Shown: one piece after another, positions 23,001-34,679 of the stretch
Numbering within the stretch: the first letter of the stretch is position 1
Layout: every line of letters starts with the position of its first letter
Source of the DNA: Owenia fusiformis
Lineage: Eukaryota; Annelida; Polychaeta; Sabellida; Oweniidae
Length of the DNA stretch: 62,000 nucleotides
Assembly (NCBI GenBank): GCA_903813345.2
Contig: CAIIXF020000004.1
Span: 8,750,196 to 8,812,195, forward strand
Direction of reading: 5' to 3'
The notes under the pieces: generated by a model
Told to the model about the DNA's origin: nothing
The model's database searches: none
Seen by the model: the letters and a program-made list of their open reading frames with translations, nothing else
Program-made: the position numbers and the translations under genes

Positions 23001-26000
23001 CTTCAAAAGCACCAGTTCAATACAATTGTTTAAACAGTACATAAAACTATATCTTTTTTGTCATTGTACCATTTTCCTGTTGGTACAGGCTGAGCCATGA
23101 TCCTGTATGATGCATTTTCGTTATTTTTACAATTTTGTTTGACTGATAAAATGTTGTACTCTTAATGTACAGATGTGTTACAATGTGTTTCCAATAAACA
23201 ATTTAATGCAATCATTCTAGACGGCCTGTTGAATTTAAAATTCAAATCAATACTATTGCTTAACATAGCAAAGTCATTGGCCCTATCATTGGTATAATAT
23301 TACCGACTGATTACATAAGTATAACTGATCGTGATGATAATGTGTACGCATAATTTGTCTTGCATTGATTCTTTGATTACAGTTTAACTTGACATTTAAT
23401 CGAAGGATTTAGAATGGATGAAAGATTTCATTTTAAAGAATCGGTCATTGGACTTCAACTGTTCGTATATTATGCATTGAAGAAACAAGCATATTGCTAT
23501 TTTTAATGGCCCCACTAATGGATAGGTATCGATATTGTGAACTGAATTAAACAATGTTTTTCTCTGAAACCAATTATTGAAAACATTCTGTAAAAACACG
23601 GTCCTTGATGTAATGTTGACTGATTGGCAACAATTTGATGCAAAAATTAGTTTATATATATTTTATATAACTGTTTTTGTTATCGTTTTTTTGTTTTTTA
23701 GTGCAATTAAATTGTTTTTGTTCATTTCTACCAATTCTTGAGAATGAAATAAACTGTCTCTCCGAACCTTGTTGTAACAACATAGCACATAGAACATCTT
23801 CTCAATATTAAAGTTATACAAAGGAACTTTTGGTTGATTTAACAAAAAGTATGCAATAACTTAAAACAAAATCCCCCAAAATAGATAAATTAAGATAAAC
23901 CTTGTATGTCATTAACAATACTCTTTTTTTTAAATCAACCAAACTTTCCTTTGAACAATTACAATATTGAAAGACCTAATCACGTTGTGTTTATGTCGTT
24001 TTGTTTCAATAAGGTTCAGATAGATGTTTCATTTTATTCTGAACATATGATACACCCCCTCCATAAGTTTGGCAACCTTTGCTCCCTTATTGAACTTCGT
24101 GTTAAAGCATATTTAACTTTGAATTTTCATTTACTTAACCTGCGATTGAAATACTTATACTGTTGATGAAAACGTAATTTTCTTATTTTTTTCCTCAATT
24201 ACAATTGGTCAAAATTTGATGATTTTGATGAATTTTTGAAAATCGTCAGTCCCATGTTAACCAATGGGAAACGGTAGGTTTACGGCAAGTCATATGGCAG
24301 AAGATCAATCAATCCGAGTCATTGCAAAAAATACAAATTGGGTAGGCAATTGAATTTGCTAGCTTTATTTAACCCAAAAATTGATATGTGTCTTCGGGTT
24401 CAACAAAGTTATAGGTTTTTAATTCAAAATTGTTTTTCAAAAAGTCTCTCCCATTGAAATAACACAGGAGGCGAAATAATTCTTTTCAAAAATGACTTTG
24501 AAGCTCTGAAGCTTTAGTATTCATCAAGTAAACTAAACACCTAATGTACAAAAAAAGTTTCAATTCAATTTTCTATATATACATACATTTTTGCTAAATA
24601 TTTTACTGAATAGATATCCTGATTTCTGATTTGCCCCGAACCCGCCAATTTATCATCAATTTCGACCTATTGTAATTGAGGAAAAAATTGAGAAAATTTG
24701 GAGGTATTGGAAATAAAGTCAAATTACGTTTCCATTAATAGTAAAAGTAATTTCACCGCAGGTTAAGTAAATAAAAATTCAAAAGTAAAGAGGCTTTAAC
24801 ACGTAGTTCAACGGGGGAGCAAAGGTTGCCCAATTTATTGAGGGGAGAGAACCAAGTGTTACGCGGTAAACACGATACAAAAATATGCCATTTTCCGCAA
24901 CGAATATGGCATATTCCCTTGCGGTGTATGACAGATTCACCTGCGGAATATGGCATACACACTAACCAATGAGAACGTGATACGGAGTTACGCAATTGTC
25001 AATTGCATCGATTGAACGAATAAGTAAAACTTTATAAATTATTATAATGATTACTGAATCAACAGTACAGTTTATCGAATAAATCAACGTATGCAGAAGT
25101 ATCACTCACCAATCTCACATTATAAACTTACCAAATCAATCCTGGATTCATATATTAGTACTCGACGCACCAACAATATTGGTAATCCAGCGTAGTTTTA
25201 TATTTAGAGTCGATTCTCGCAACCAATCAAACCAAGTCTTTCTGTATCACGTTTTCACCTGCGGAATATGTCATATTCACCTGCTGTCATATTCTGCATA
25301 TTCTGCAGGTGAGTATTGGGTATTCACTGAAATCAATGTATCGCATATTCACTGCGGAATATTGCATACTCACCTGCGGAATATGCCATATACCGCAGGT
25401 GAGTATGGCATATTCACCCGTATCACCAATACCGCGCAACCATGAATGTATGCCATATTCCGCGTAACACCAAGAACGAAAGAAATGTCTGATGTGTTTT
25501 CCAAAACAATACAGAGAAAAAAATATAATTCTTATAATAATGTTACCATCCAAAAGATGACCATTAAATTGACGATGTGTAAAACTTTCAGAATGTGTTG
25601 ATGACTGGGTTAAGAGAAACGCGTGTTCAAAAAGTTAACCATATCGATACCACTCCTTTTTGAAATAAGTTTTTATCATTTATTAACTTTCTTCGTGACG
25701 AGTTTAATCAAACAAAGTTTCTTATAATTGAAATATAACACCAAATACCTTGGAATGCCATTGCTAATTATCAAAAACAGATAACAGCTTTAAATCAAGA
25801 TTCAAATTTCCGAACGGATAACGGATAGCAGAAAATATTGATTAAAATGTGTTGTTCATAAAAAAGGAGTCTATATATCTCATTAGTTAAATGGATTTAT
25901 CAATATGCTAAGTAGATGTCACGTATGTTTCTAATCACATCAAAAATCTTTAATCAGTATCGTATAATATTATCCCCCTTTCTCACGCAAAATAGTATTG

Positions 26001-28372
26001 CCTTTACTCTATTTAATTTGGAACTGATATGTCTATTAATTATACACGTATAACATAGCAGGGGCGTTGCCAACTTTTGATGTATGCAAAGGAGATTTAT
26101 TGTAAACAAATAACAATACATTTTGGTCAAAAATCAATTAAAAAGTGGTGGTTGCTGTTCGATGAGGCAGGTGTTACGGTGAATAACAGAATGAAGACAA
26201 CAATTATGATAAATGTGATGAAAATATATTTACGAAAATCAGAAAATCTTCAGCAAATTAAATTTAATTTAATACGTACTAACTTAACGTCTGTAATCTT
26301 TTATTTGTAACCCTTAGTCGCATTGGTCGGGAAGGAGGGGTTACTTGTCTGATTTCAATAATGTTGGTATTGTTGTAAACCTTATCTAATTACCTCTTCA
26401 GAAACATTTTGACTTTTCAGAAAAATAGGTCAACAGAGGCTGAAATCGAGGTAAACGTGATCTAGGGTGAACTCTTTTGACGTTTCGTGAACAATTCCCA
26501 ATTGTCTTTCGAAATAATCTTTTTTGGCGACAAAAATATGTGTATCATAAAAATGTATTATCTTTCAATAGATTACGAAATAAAGGTGAATGCTTATCTA
26601 GAACTAAAATTATGCAATTTCAAAGATAGCAGGTATCGCAAAAATCCATTGAAATGAATGAATCGCTTATAATTGAATAATCAACATTTTTAAGTTTAAC
26701 ATTTTATCTTTAACATTCATATTTCAAGGTGTACTACATGTACAAATAACAATCAGTGATTTAGTTAGAAATATACATTATATACTCGTAAATATATGAC
26801 TTGGTATTTTTAAACATATAATTTCTGCCTACGATTTTGCCTAGCGACCACATATCAATGGAATTTAAATCGAAAGAGTAAAATTGAAAGAATGGGATAA
26901 GGGAGAATTTAGCAAAAGAATGGTTTAGAGAGTATTATTCTATTAACTTGCCTAACTACGTATGTATTCAGTAACAATTTATTTTACATTTTCTACAGTA
27001 TTAGAAACAAGGTAACCATACATGTATATAAGCTCCTCTTCCCCCGGTCGTCTTGATTTTTACGCAAAAATTATAATATATCTCTGCCTCAAGCTAGAAA
27101 AATGTCGGAGGCAAAAACAATTAACAGAAAGAAATATTGAAAAAATCGAGGAAGGAAGGAAATGAGTGTTCAAACTTTTTCGTCATTAATGCCTTGGTCA
27201 CATAGGTTCCGATTTTCACGACGGCGCTCGGCCGATGAGTATTTTGTTCAAAATCTGCCGGCGAGCCCCGGCGAGCCCCGGCATCGTACGGGCGCCGGGC
27301 GATGATCGCCCATCATCGGCCGGTTTTTAGACATCGTACGTATACGGGCGCCGGCAGAGTTTCATCGCGGAGATAAAAGTTGCCGATGTTTTGGAGATTT
27401 TTCTCAACCAAACCCATCGGTACCTACCGGCCGTGTCCCGTGCGGTCATCGTACGATTATCTTGCGGCGCCCGGTGGCATCGAACGGTCATCTTGGGATT
27501 TTGCGGACTGATTTGATTGATAAATCTTAATAATGATTAATTATAAAGTGATATAGGTTCTTAAAGGTTTTAAAAATAATGAGGTAAGGAATTATAATTA
27601 CAACACAGACATTTTTTTATAAAACATAAATGGAACGATTAAGGTTATTGTAAAACAATGACACACATTTGAATGGTTGGGTGGGTGAGTTGATCTAGTC
27701 ATTCTTAGCTTATATTGACATTAATCGTGTATGTCTGTCATACACATTGAATAGAGTGATACATTTTTATGCGTATATTTACTCATCCATATACAGTACC
27801 ATTACAAATCATTTATTTTAAAAATTCTTCTGAATGTCTATCAAAGTATTTTATTTTCAAATGTTGCATTCTCGCCACGTAGAACAGTCATACTGGGTCA
27901 CAGGGATTAAATATAAATTTAGAGTCCTGTAGATCGACCGATGTCCTGGCGGGTGCCGTACGGCCATCGGTAGATAGCCTTGCGATACTCATGCGATGTC
28001 TTTCAGATTCAATTAATTGCGGGAGCCGTACGGTGCCTGTACTAATGTGACCATACTCAGGATTAGATCAAGACATCGGTGAAATGTCACCGGCGCCCGG
28101 TCGATTTAGAAATCGGCCGATGACTACTCATGTGACCTAGGTATAAGAGAGCTCAAACTATACGTCATATAGAATGCATTATTTTAGTATGTCGATTCAC
28201 TTTTGTACCAGTGATATTTCTTGACCGATGTTGGCTGTACGGTTTTTAAACTATATACTCTATAATTGTATTTTAGTAATCGATGACACAGATTATTAAT
28301 GAGTAAACTTAACTTACCAAAATAACACCAAAGTACCAGGAGAGCAGTGTATACTGCGGACGTACCAAACAT
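19927..28372 (-). CDS. Mucin-like secreted or surface glycoprotein (partial model)
   Basis: Three minus-strand exons fit by phase. Exon 28318-28372 starts at an ATG and encodes MFGTSAVYTALLVLWCYF, a signal-peptide-like segment, then donor G|GTAAGT (phase 1). Exon 21839-22954 has acceptor TTTTCTTTAAG and donor TTTAG|GTAAGT (phase 1). It encodes about nine Ser/Thr-rich repeats of ~36 residues around 'TTSDDPSINTES' and 'EATRISSTNT', typical of O-glycosylated stalks. Exon 19927-20048 (phase 1 to 0, donor CAG|GTAAGT) is Cys-rich, with GCGHTFCLNGSYGC and two N-glycosylation sequons. Joining the signal exon to the repeat exon is inference; other phase-1 exons may lie between. The 3' exons are not found. 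Family unknown; extracellular adhesion or mucosal coating is plausible. Confidence 0.6.
19976..20650 (-). repeat. 119-bp tandem array made of acceptor plus truncated exon
   Basis: Six copies at a strict 119-bp period ('tatccaggtgaggcgaaac' at 19991, 20110, 20229, 20348, 20467 and 20586). Read on the minus strand, each unit carries the acceptor ('tctgctattag') and the first ~75 bp of the Cys-rich exon. Only the last copy in transcription order (19927-20048) has the rest of the exon and its donor. The other five reach an in-frame TAA right after DKCG or DNCG. The sixth copy has a different pyrimidine tract. Confidence 0.9.
20866..21497 (+). repeat. 43-47-bp minisatellite, about 14 copies
   Basis: The unit is 'gtgaaaatagttgacattaa' plus 'tgaccctgaatgaacaaaca' with a short variable T-rich joint (TTTT, TTTC or none), so unit length steps between about 43 and 47 bp. 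It lies in the same intron of the mucin-like gene as the 119-bp array. Confidence 0.9.
21748..21833 (-). mobile_element. Truncated TGTTACGCGG-family element at a splice donor
   Basis: This is about 86 bp matching the right end of the full-length element at 24857-25469 ('gtgagtatggcatattcacc', 'caaccatgaatgtatg', 'ccgcgtaaca'). The family makes 5-bp target duplications. Here the 5 bases next to the terminus are CTTAC, which on the gene's strand is GTAAG, the donor of exon 21839-22954. The distal end and the second target copy are missing. Confidence 0.8.
21839..22954 (-). CDS. Ser/Thr-rich tandem-repeat exon of the mucin-like gene
   Basis: This is one long exon with 371 in-frame codons and no stop. 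It is bounded by acceptor TTTCTTTAAG|TTCC and donor TTTAG|GTAAG. Repeats of ~108 bp encode variants of 'TTSNDPAINTES'. The exon ends with a cysteine-containing segment (KCGLTRNYMYL) that leads into the Cys-rich exon. The open frame that continues past the donor runs into a transposon terminus, so intron retention would add about 25 TE-encoded residues. Confidence 0.75.
22955..23740. other. Intron of the mucin-like gene; nothing further seen
   Basis: I see no repeat or exon with support in this stretch. Confidence 0.4.
23741..24042. repeat. Inverted repeat with ~105-bp arms
   Basis: The arms at 23741-23841 and 23934-24042 are imperfect inverts of each other ('ggaacttttggttgattta' against 'taaatcaaccaaactttcc'). 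The A/T-rich spacer is about 90 bp. It may be a MITE of unassigned family. Confidence 0.7.
24056..24845. mobile_element. Element with ~190-bp inverted termini
   Basis: The left end begins CCCCCTCCATAAGTTTGGCA. The right end reads, inverted, CCCCTCAATAAATTGGGCAA. Both continue through 'acctttgctccc', 'cttaacctgcg', 'aaacgtaattt' and 'ttcctcaattacaat', giving about 190 bp of inverted similarity. The middle has no long frame. It sits next to, but outside, the TGTTACGCGG element that starts at 24857. Confidence 0.8.
24857..25469. mobile_element. TGTTACGCGG-family element, full length, CCAAG duplication
   Basis: A 613-bp element with termini TGTTACGCGG and CCGCGTAACA, flanked by CCAAG at 24852-24856 and 25470-25474. 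The inside is largely repeated, partly palindromic units such as 'gcggaatatgccatataccg' and 'caggtgagtatggcatattc'. No coding capacity. The terminal and 5-bp target pattern recurs at 31660-32446, so the boundaries are firm. Superfamily not assigned. Confidence 0.9.
25475..27190. other. Intron or intergenic; nothing recognised
   Basis: This stretch lies between two mobile elements, within the presumed large first intron of the mucin-like gene. The open frame at 26077-26310 has no recognisable domain or splice context. Confidence 0.4.
27191..28142. mobile_element. GC-rich element of the GGTCACAT terminal family, long copy
   Basis: The left end GCCTTGGTCACAT and right end ATGTGACCTAGGT are inverted. 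Next to both ends are GC-rich blocks with 'gcgcccgg', 'cggccgatga' and 'catcgtacg' motifs that stand out from the AT-rich surroundings. Short relatives lie at 39894-40031 and 60453-60594. The 950-bp interior has no transposase frame. Confidence 0.75.
28318..28372 (-). CDS. Signal-peptide exon, probable first coding exon of the mucin-like gene
   Basis: The ATG is followed by 18 codons with a hydrophobic core (YTALLVLWCYF), then donor TTTTG|GTAAGTT in phase 1. The next recognised minus-strand exon (22954) enters in phase 1 and its first full residues are PIINDPAV, which suits the region just after signal cleavage. The link is inferred from strand, phase and order. It could instead begin a different secreted protein. 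Confidence 0.5.
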
Positions 28373-28973
28373 CGTGGGCGTTTAAACAGCATCCAGAATG
28401 ATGACAGCTTTAGTGCGAGACATGATAATAATAAATTGTACAGAATTTGTAATCGCAATCCATTACCTAATTTGCTCGTTTTTTATAATTATAATATACG
28501 TGGCGTTTCAATAAGTGATTATGAATGGGTTTATGCTCAATCGTACATGTCGTCGTATTAATCGAATTTCGTTCAAATTTTAACCAGTAACATCGTTATT
28601 TAATTATCAAATAATTTTGAAAATATAAAAAATAAATATGCGAGATATCTTTAATAATGCCCTCATTTTAAAAAATGAATACTTAGCTAATTTTGGACAA
28701 ATGATTACGTCATATATTATCCGATGCCTTATGGACTTATGCTGTACATATTTTGGTTGCATTTAAACTTTTGAACTACCGTCCATGCTGCCTAATAAAA
28801 GTGTTATGTTACAGAGTTGCTCGACAATTTTGATCTTTTTGGAGAAAATTATCAGAAAGCTAGGATTACTTTACTTCATTTGAACTTAATGCCCCTGCAC
28901 CAAAAAATCAGAACTGTTCGGGTTTCTGTATCCGTAGGAATTATCATAGCATCCCGGGCATGGAATATTTATG

Positions 28974-29287
28974 CCGGTGTAAAAGAAATGATGGTCCCCT
29001 GGGAATTATGGTCCCCTTTCCTTACGGCCCTTACTGGCCCCGACTGTGTATAAATAATATATAAAATAATTGTAATTAGGCCACCATATAAATCAATAAA
29101 AAGAAGGACCAAAATTTGATAGGACCTCTTACCCCTTTACACCGGTGTGAAAGATATCATGGCCCTTTTAAATGCCCTTACTGGCCCTGATTATGTATAA
29201 GATAATAAGGGAAAGAGGTCAGCATATACGTACATCAATGGAGAGTAGGACCATAGATTAATAGGACCTCCTACCCTTTTACACCGG
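28974..29287 (+). mobile_element. Two CCGGTGTAAA MITEs sharing one terminus
   Basis: The first copy (28974-29145) ends in TTTACACCGG and the second (29142-29287) starts CCGGTGTG within the same bases. The junction is one palindrome, ACACCGGTGT. Both bodies contain 'cccttactggccc' and 'aggacctc'. The second copy lacks the 'ggtcccctggg' part. Either one inserted at the end of the other, or they arose by end-to-end recombination. Confidence 0.85.
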
Positions 29288-29984
29288 ACCATCGTGACTT
29301 TTGCTACTTGAACTATGTACAATACCATTATACGGGTTGAAAAAGTCAATGATCCTAATTTTAGATCCTTTGACTAATTCGTCGATACAATACATGGTCT
29401 GTGCGAGGTATTTCGTTCAGTTAAACGCTAAACCGGAAAGAGCTAATTAAGTGACGATTTAGCAAAATTTTGGTAGTTTTAATTCTTGTTCGAATCGTAA
29501 TATAGACCTTAGAACAGGTATTGTATATCGCGTAATAAATAATTTAGGGCTAGGCAAACGGTCGTTTGGGGGTACAGAAAACGTTTGTACATGATACCTG
29601 CTCTTCTGTCTATATTTCTTAAATCGAGTGATGTCTCTGTGATGAAAACAACAAATCGATTGATATGCTAACCAGAAAAGCATCCATTACTTATGGACCT
29701 CCTGTCGTATATGTTCAGTTACATTTGTAGTATACGAGCTGATAATGGTGATACTCTAATTATTAGTTAATGTAATGGAATATCTAACACGTCTAAATAA
29801 AGGGGCTGGAAACACGCTATAGCGCTGCGACATTTGAACTACAAGACGAAAGTATAATAAACATACACAGCACATTATACATGTACTTACATATTTTCCG
29901 TATTATTACTATGTTTATTCTATCCACCAAAATTGGTGTGTTTACATGTAGTACATATTATATTGCATAATGGGTACAATTATT

Positions 29985-30290
29985 TGATATATACAATAAG
30001 AAAAAAGTAAATGTTTACGTGCAACCAATCTTTGATGTTGACGGACGCCAGGCTACCGCGTTGACACCGTCTGTTTACATCGAAACTTATACATACAATA
30101 AGGAAAAAGGAAAAAAGGATATGTACAACCAAACCTTACTATTGCCGAACGACAGGCTACCGCGTTGACGCAGGCGATTTAACATACCTGTTACATACAA
30201 AAAACAAGACTGTTTATGCACAGCTAATCTTTGCTATTGACGGACGTCAGGCTACCGCGTTGACGCCGTCGATTTACAACATACCTGTTC
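29985..30290 (+). repeat. Degenerate ~115-bp tandem repeat, three copies
   Basis: Each unit contains 'caggctaccgcgttgac' preceded by 'cggacg' or 'cgaacg', plus an A-rich part. The copies are centred near 30055, 30160 and 30260. No coding potential. Confidence 0.75.
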
Positions 30291-30452
30291 AATAAGTTAT
30301 TTTGAATTCTACAGCGTTTAAAAATATATATCAAGGGTGCATTAAATTAATACTCTGCATTGGGTCTTGCCACATATATTTCATTTCTTGACAAAGCTAC
30401 CTAATATATTGATCCCTTGTTCATACATTATTTTCACCAAATAAAATTGGTA

Positions 30453-30635
30453 TCAACACGTTGGTGGGAGATGGGTATCAAGGTACATCTGACTGAGTAT
30501 ATCGTCAATATTCTTCCCTTTTGCCTTATGTCCCGGACATTCTAGTACCATTTGAACTAAGTCTTCAGTAGCCTCTCCACAGACCAAGCATTGATCATTT
30601 ATCTTGTCACCCGACCACTGTTTACAATTAACCAT
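30453..30635 (-). pseudogene. Fragment of a non-LTR retrotransposon ORF2 C-terminus
   Basis: A 60-codon frame contains CLVCGEATEDLVQMVLECPG. The arrangement C-x2-C-G-x3-ED ... L-E-C-P is the Cys-rich tail found after the reverse transcriptase of many LINEs. No RT catalytic domain lies nearby, and the frame is broken upstream, so this is a relic. The match is a short motif only; I am moderately sure. Confidence 0.45.
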
Positions 30636-30759
30636 TAGGTTTCCTTCCCGGATCCCCCGTTAAAAGTTAAACCATGGTTCTACATGGTCTAAGAAGCATG
30701 GGATTACACTTTGCTAGGGTCCACCAAATAAGGGGGATATGTCTTTTTGAACTTCGTTA

Positions 30760-31659
30760 GTATTGATTCTCGTTAGTCACTCCATAGTCGTCAATTATAT
30801 CTGTCATTAGCAGGGGTCAAAAAGTTAGTAACATCCCAACTAAATCCCTACTAAAACTAAATCCCATTTTCACAATTTGATGATGTAGATAATATTACAG
30901 AAAACCATGGATTCTAAGTTATAAACTTTAGGTTATTTTTTCCGAAAATATAAAAGATACGTAATTAATGTATCAACATGATTTTTTCAAATAATGGTAA
31001 CCCAATCGGATAAATTATTTACCCTATTCTACACATTTTGTAATTTAACAATATACACTACTCACAAGTATACGTACCATTTAACCTCTTGAATACCAGA
31101 GCATTTTTCATTTTCTGCTAGTTTTCTGGATATTAAGATCTAAAAACACAATGTATGATATTTGATTTCATAAGAATAGTAAACATAGACCCATTACATA
31201 CATTCTAAAACATAATTTGTGAAGATTGGATAAAAAATGCCAAAGTTAGAGCAGTTTAAGTGAAAAATTCTGTGACAGATATATCTGTCGCTCTGGGTTC
31301 CAAATGGATTTTATTTGTGACAGATATATCCGTCAGTCTGGGTATTCAAGAGGTTAAGCAGATATCGGACAAATTCATAAAAATATTTCATATTTTTTGG
31401 TTGATAAAATCATTGATCATAAACCGTAATTGTGTTATCTGACGTCGGTGTGTAAATATCATAATTATTTCAAATTATTCAATGGATTCGATTTTAAATA
31501 CTTTTAAATCCTCTTCGAATGCTAACTTAGATTTCCGTTAGTAAGATTTTGACTTTTCACTTCATAACAATAACATTATCTCGCTATTGACAATGTTATG
31601 AATCTTTAAAGGGAAAGAAAAACAGTTTATGGCTAAGTAATCGCAAAACACATTCTCTT
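30760..31659. other. No gene seen
   Basis: Contains two copies of 'tgtgacagatatatc(t/c)gtc' about 50 bp apart near 31272 and 31318. Otherwise nothing is recognised. Confidence 0.4.
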
Positions 31660-32446
31660 TGTTACACGGTATATAGCATACATTTATGGTTGCACGGTAT
31701 TTGTGATACAAGTGAATATGGCATACTCAACTGCGGTATATGATATATTCCGCAAGTGAGTATGGCATATTCCGCATTGAAATATGATATTGTGACTACC
31801 TCGTATTCACCTGCGTAATATGACGTATTCACTCAGAGAATATGGAATTTACCGCGCGGTGAACGCCATACAAAATTGCCTCGATTTGATTGGTTTAGAG
31901 AATCAACACTAAATGTAAAACTATAATGGATTACCATTGTTTTTTATCGCTTCGAGCCCTTAACTATGAATCCTGGAGTTATTGAGAAAGTTTATTGCGT
32001 GTGGTCGGTAAAAGATACTTCTGAACGTATCAGAAACGTAGTTAGATCGATCAAATACTCGTGTTTTTCAGGTTTTTATCTGGTCTTTGTTTAAACTGTT
32101 GATTTGGTTGTAAAATTAACTCATCAGCTATACGAACGTGGGTTCGTTTATTTATGAGTAATCATGTTTCACTTGAAGTGTGTTTTTGAGTGTAACACCT
32201 ATATAAAACAACAACAAACAATATATGTACTACTGGCGTCAATAATTATAATAATTTTTAGACTTTAACCTGTTCGTTGAATCGATGTAATTGACAATTG
32301 AGTACCTCCATATCGCGTCCTCAATGATTAATGTGCATGTCATAGGTTCACCTATACCGCAGGTGTATCTGTCATATACCGCACGTGATTATGCCATATT
32401 CGTTGCGGAATATGACATGTATTTGTATCGTGTTTACCGCGTAACA
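31660..32446. mobile_element. TGTTACGCGG-family element, second full copy, CTCTT duplication
   Basis: A 787-bp element with termini TGTTACACGG and CCGCGTAACA. It is flanked by CTCTT on both sides (31655-31659 and 32447-32451), confirming a 5-bp target duplication for the family. The inside shows the same 'ggtatatgatatattccgca' type palindromes as the copy at 24857, in the other orientation. Confidence 0.88.
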
Positions 32447-32760
32447 CTCTTCACGAATTTGAGAGAAGCATGTGTTTTCATATTTTTACATATTCCAGAA
32501 TATTAATGCACACTGTGGTAACATAAATATGATAATACCTTCTTCCGAATTTTAGATATATTTTCTATTCCCCCTACCCCAAATTTTATCAATTTCACTT
32601 ATTTGACGTCGATGCCGTTGCTATATGTGGTTTTTATAGAGCAACAATTATATTTATGTAATACCAACTGAAGTCGAGCTTTTATATGTTTTCTTACAAA
32701 ATCACTAGTTGGCATTTGTTGTACATTTTGAAATTTGAATGCTAAAGGCAAAGAAAGTTG

Positions 32761-32950
32761 TGTTATGCGGTTAACACGATACAAATATTATGTCATTTCC
32801 GCAACGAATATGGCATATTCACTTACGGTGTATGACAGATTCACATGCGGATATATGCGGTCACCAAGCAATTAATACGCGATACAGAAGAACGCAATTG
32901 TCAACTGCATCGAATGAAAGAACGAGTAAAAGTATTATAATCAAAATCGA
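32761..32950. mobile_element. TGTTACGCGG-family element, truncated third copy
   Basis: It starts TGTTATGCGG and follows the left half of the 24857 copy through 'gcaacgaatatggcatattc', 'gtgtatgacagattcac' and 'acgcaattgtcaa'. Similarity fades at about 32950 and no right terminus was found. Confidence 0.75.
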
Positions 32951-33497
32951 AACAAATGTGCACTGTATACTTGTATGCCCGCGGTGCTAGTGAATTGCGT
33001 AATGTTTTAATCAGGTTTCTCCCCAGGTATCACTAAAAAGAAGAATAAGCCCTGTAATGCAAAAAAAATTATTCAAGCGCACTAACACTCACATTATCTT
33101 TTGAAAGACATTGTTTTTTTGCAATCGAACGTTGGTGCACTAGCAACAGGCCGGCGGGGTTGATACACACGAGCAGCCGGCAGGTTGCCACAGCGTAATT
33201 GGAGGTTTAAGTGCACTTGGATGAACTGCTTTGTTAAAATGATGCGAGTATGTAATTTGCAACGCAAGCCTATTGTTCTTTTTCATGATGAATTTGACAG
33301 AATACTTATCATATATTATGCAATGCATTCGCCCACGAGCAGTTCAGAAACGCAGCAGTGACCACGACTCTACATGGTTTGGCGTCGGTTGCCGAATTTA
33401 TTTATCAATAATCTAATCAATCTTTGGGGAACGGCGTATCCTATCGTTCACGGAGCTTTTTATTTAAACTCCGTTCACGAGTATACTTGTTTTTGGG

Positions 33498-34250
33498 CTC
33501 TTATCCCAAAGATTAATGATTATATAAGGTTGCATAATCATGATTTTGCGCTGTAATTACGTAACATTATCTCATGATTACGTAATCGTTTCTTTGGTAT
33601 ACAATTACGCAAGCTCTGATCGATAGATAGCCGTCTCCCCATGCCAAAAAGGTTAAATTGTAATATGTTATATTTTATGTAATAAAATCTATAAAAACGT
33701 ACACATGTTCTTTGGATATAAATTTTGGTTTAACAAGTAATTTGTTAAATCTGGTTTATATCACAGAGAACGGTGTCTGTCCTACCAGCCCAATTAAAAG
33801 TCTGTTGACAGATCCAATTAGGCCGGCACAATAACTTATCTTAATGCTATACCACCTGTCCTGTAGTAGTTTGGTTTACACAGTTTTAGCTTCGCATCTT
33901 GAGGAAGTCGGACGCTTGCCCGCCCCCACCCCTTCGACCCATTAATAGGGGATATCGGGTGGCCCGGATTTCGGAGGCGGCTATCTATCTCAGCACTTGG
34001 TCCCCTATGGACTCTCTCTTATCCCAAAGATTAATGATTATATAAGGTTGCATAATCATGATTTTGGGCTGTCATTACGTAACATTATCTCATGATTACG
34101 TAATCGTTTCTTTGGTATACAATTACGCAAGCTCTGATCGATAGATAGCCGTCTCCCCATGCCAAAAAGGTTAAATTGTAATATGTTACATTTTATGTAA
34201 TAAAATCTAGATCTATAAAAACGTATACATGTTCTTTGGATATAAAATAA
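33498..34250 (+). repeat. ~226-bp direct repeats 518 bp apart
   Basis: The segments 33498-33725 and about 34016-34250 are nearly identical ('cttatcccaaagattaatga' through 'acatgttctttggatataaa'). The second copy has a 6-bp insertion ('ctagat'). The layout could be a miniature LTR-type element with a ~290-bp interior, but neither TG...CA ends nor a clear primer-binding site is visible. A plain duplication is equally likely. Confidence 0.8.
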
Positions 34251-34679
34251 TCTATATTTGTATACCATTTACAACAGATCTAATTACAAGAAGTTGACAT
34301 TTTGACAATTTGTTGCCTTGTTAGTCTTTTCATTTCTGTGAACTGCAAACATATTATTTTAACCTCTAAGTAAGTGTTTTGTGGTAATTAGTCTTCAAAA
34401 AGTTATTTATTGATTCAATGAATATTACCAATAAGTTTTTCTTAGAACCCATTTAGATAAGTCAAGTTATCAGGCAAAAAGGTTGATGTTTTAACGTATT
34501 GCATATTCCTATTTACAAGCGGTACAATTTCTCTTAAAGAGCACACCTAAGCTGAAGTAAGTATACATTTTTCTTTCTTTTTGGTATTCGATTTTCGTTT
34601 GTGTTACTGTAAGCAAAGGTGCTATATTTCATTATCCAAAGAGTAGTAATCTTCTGAATGTGTATAATTTATAGTAATA

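Noticed and set aside
33140-33200. GC-rich 'ggccggcgggg ... gccggcaggttgc' as a structured RNA
   Set aside because: Only a short imperfect inversion; no conserved RNA family pattern recognised.
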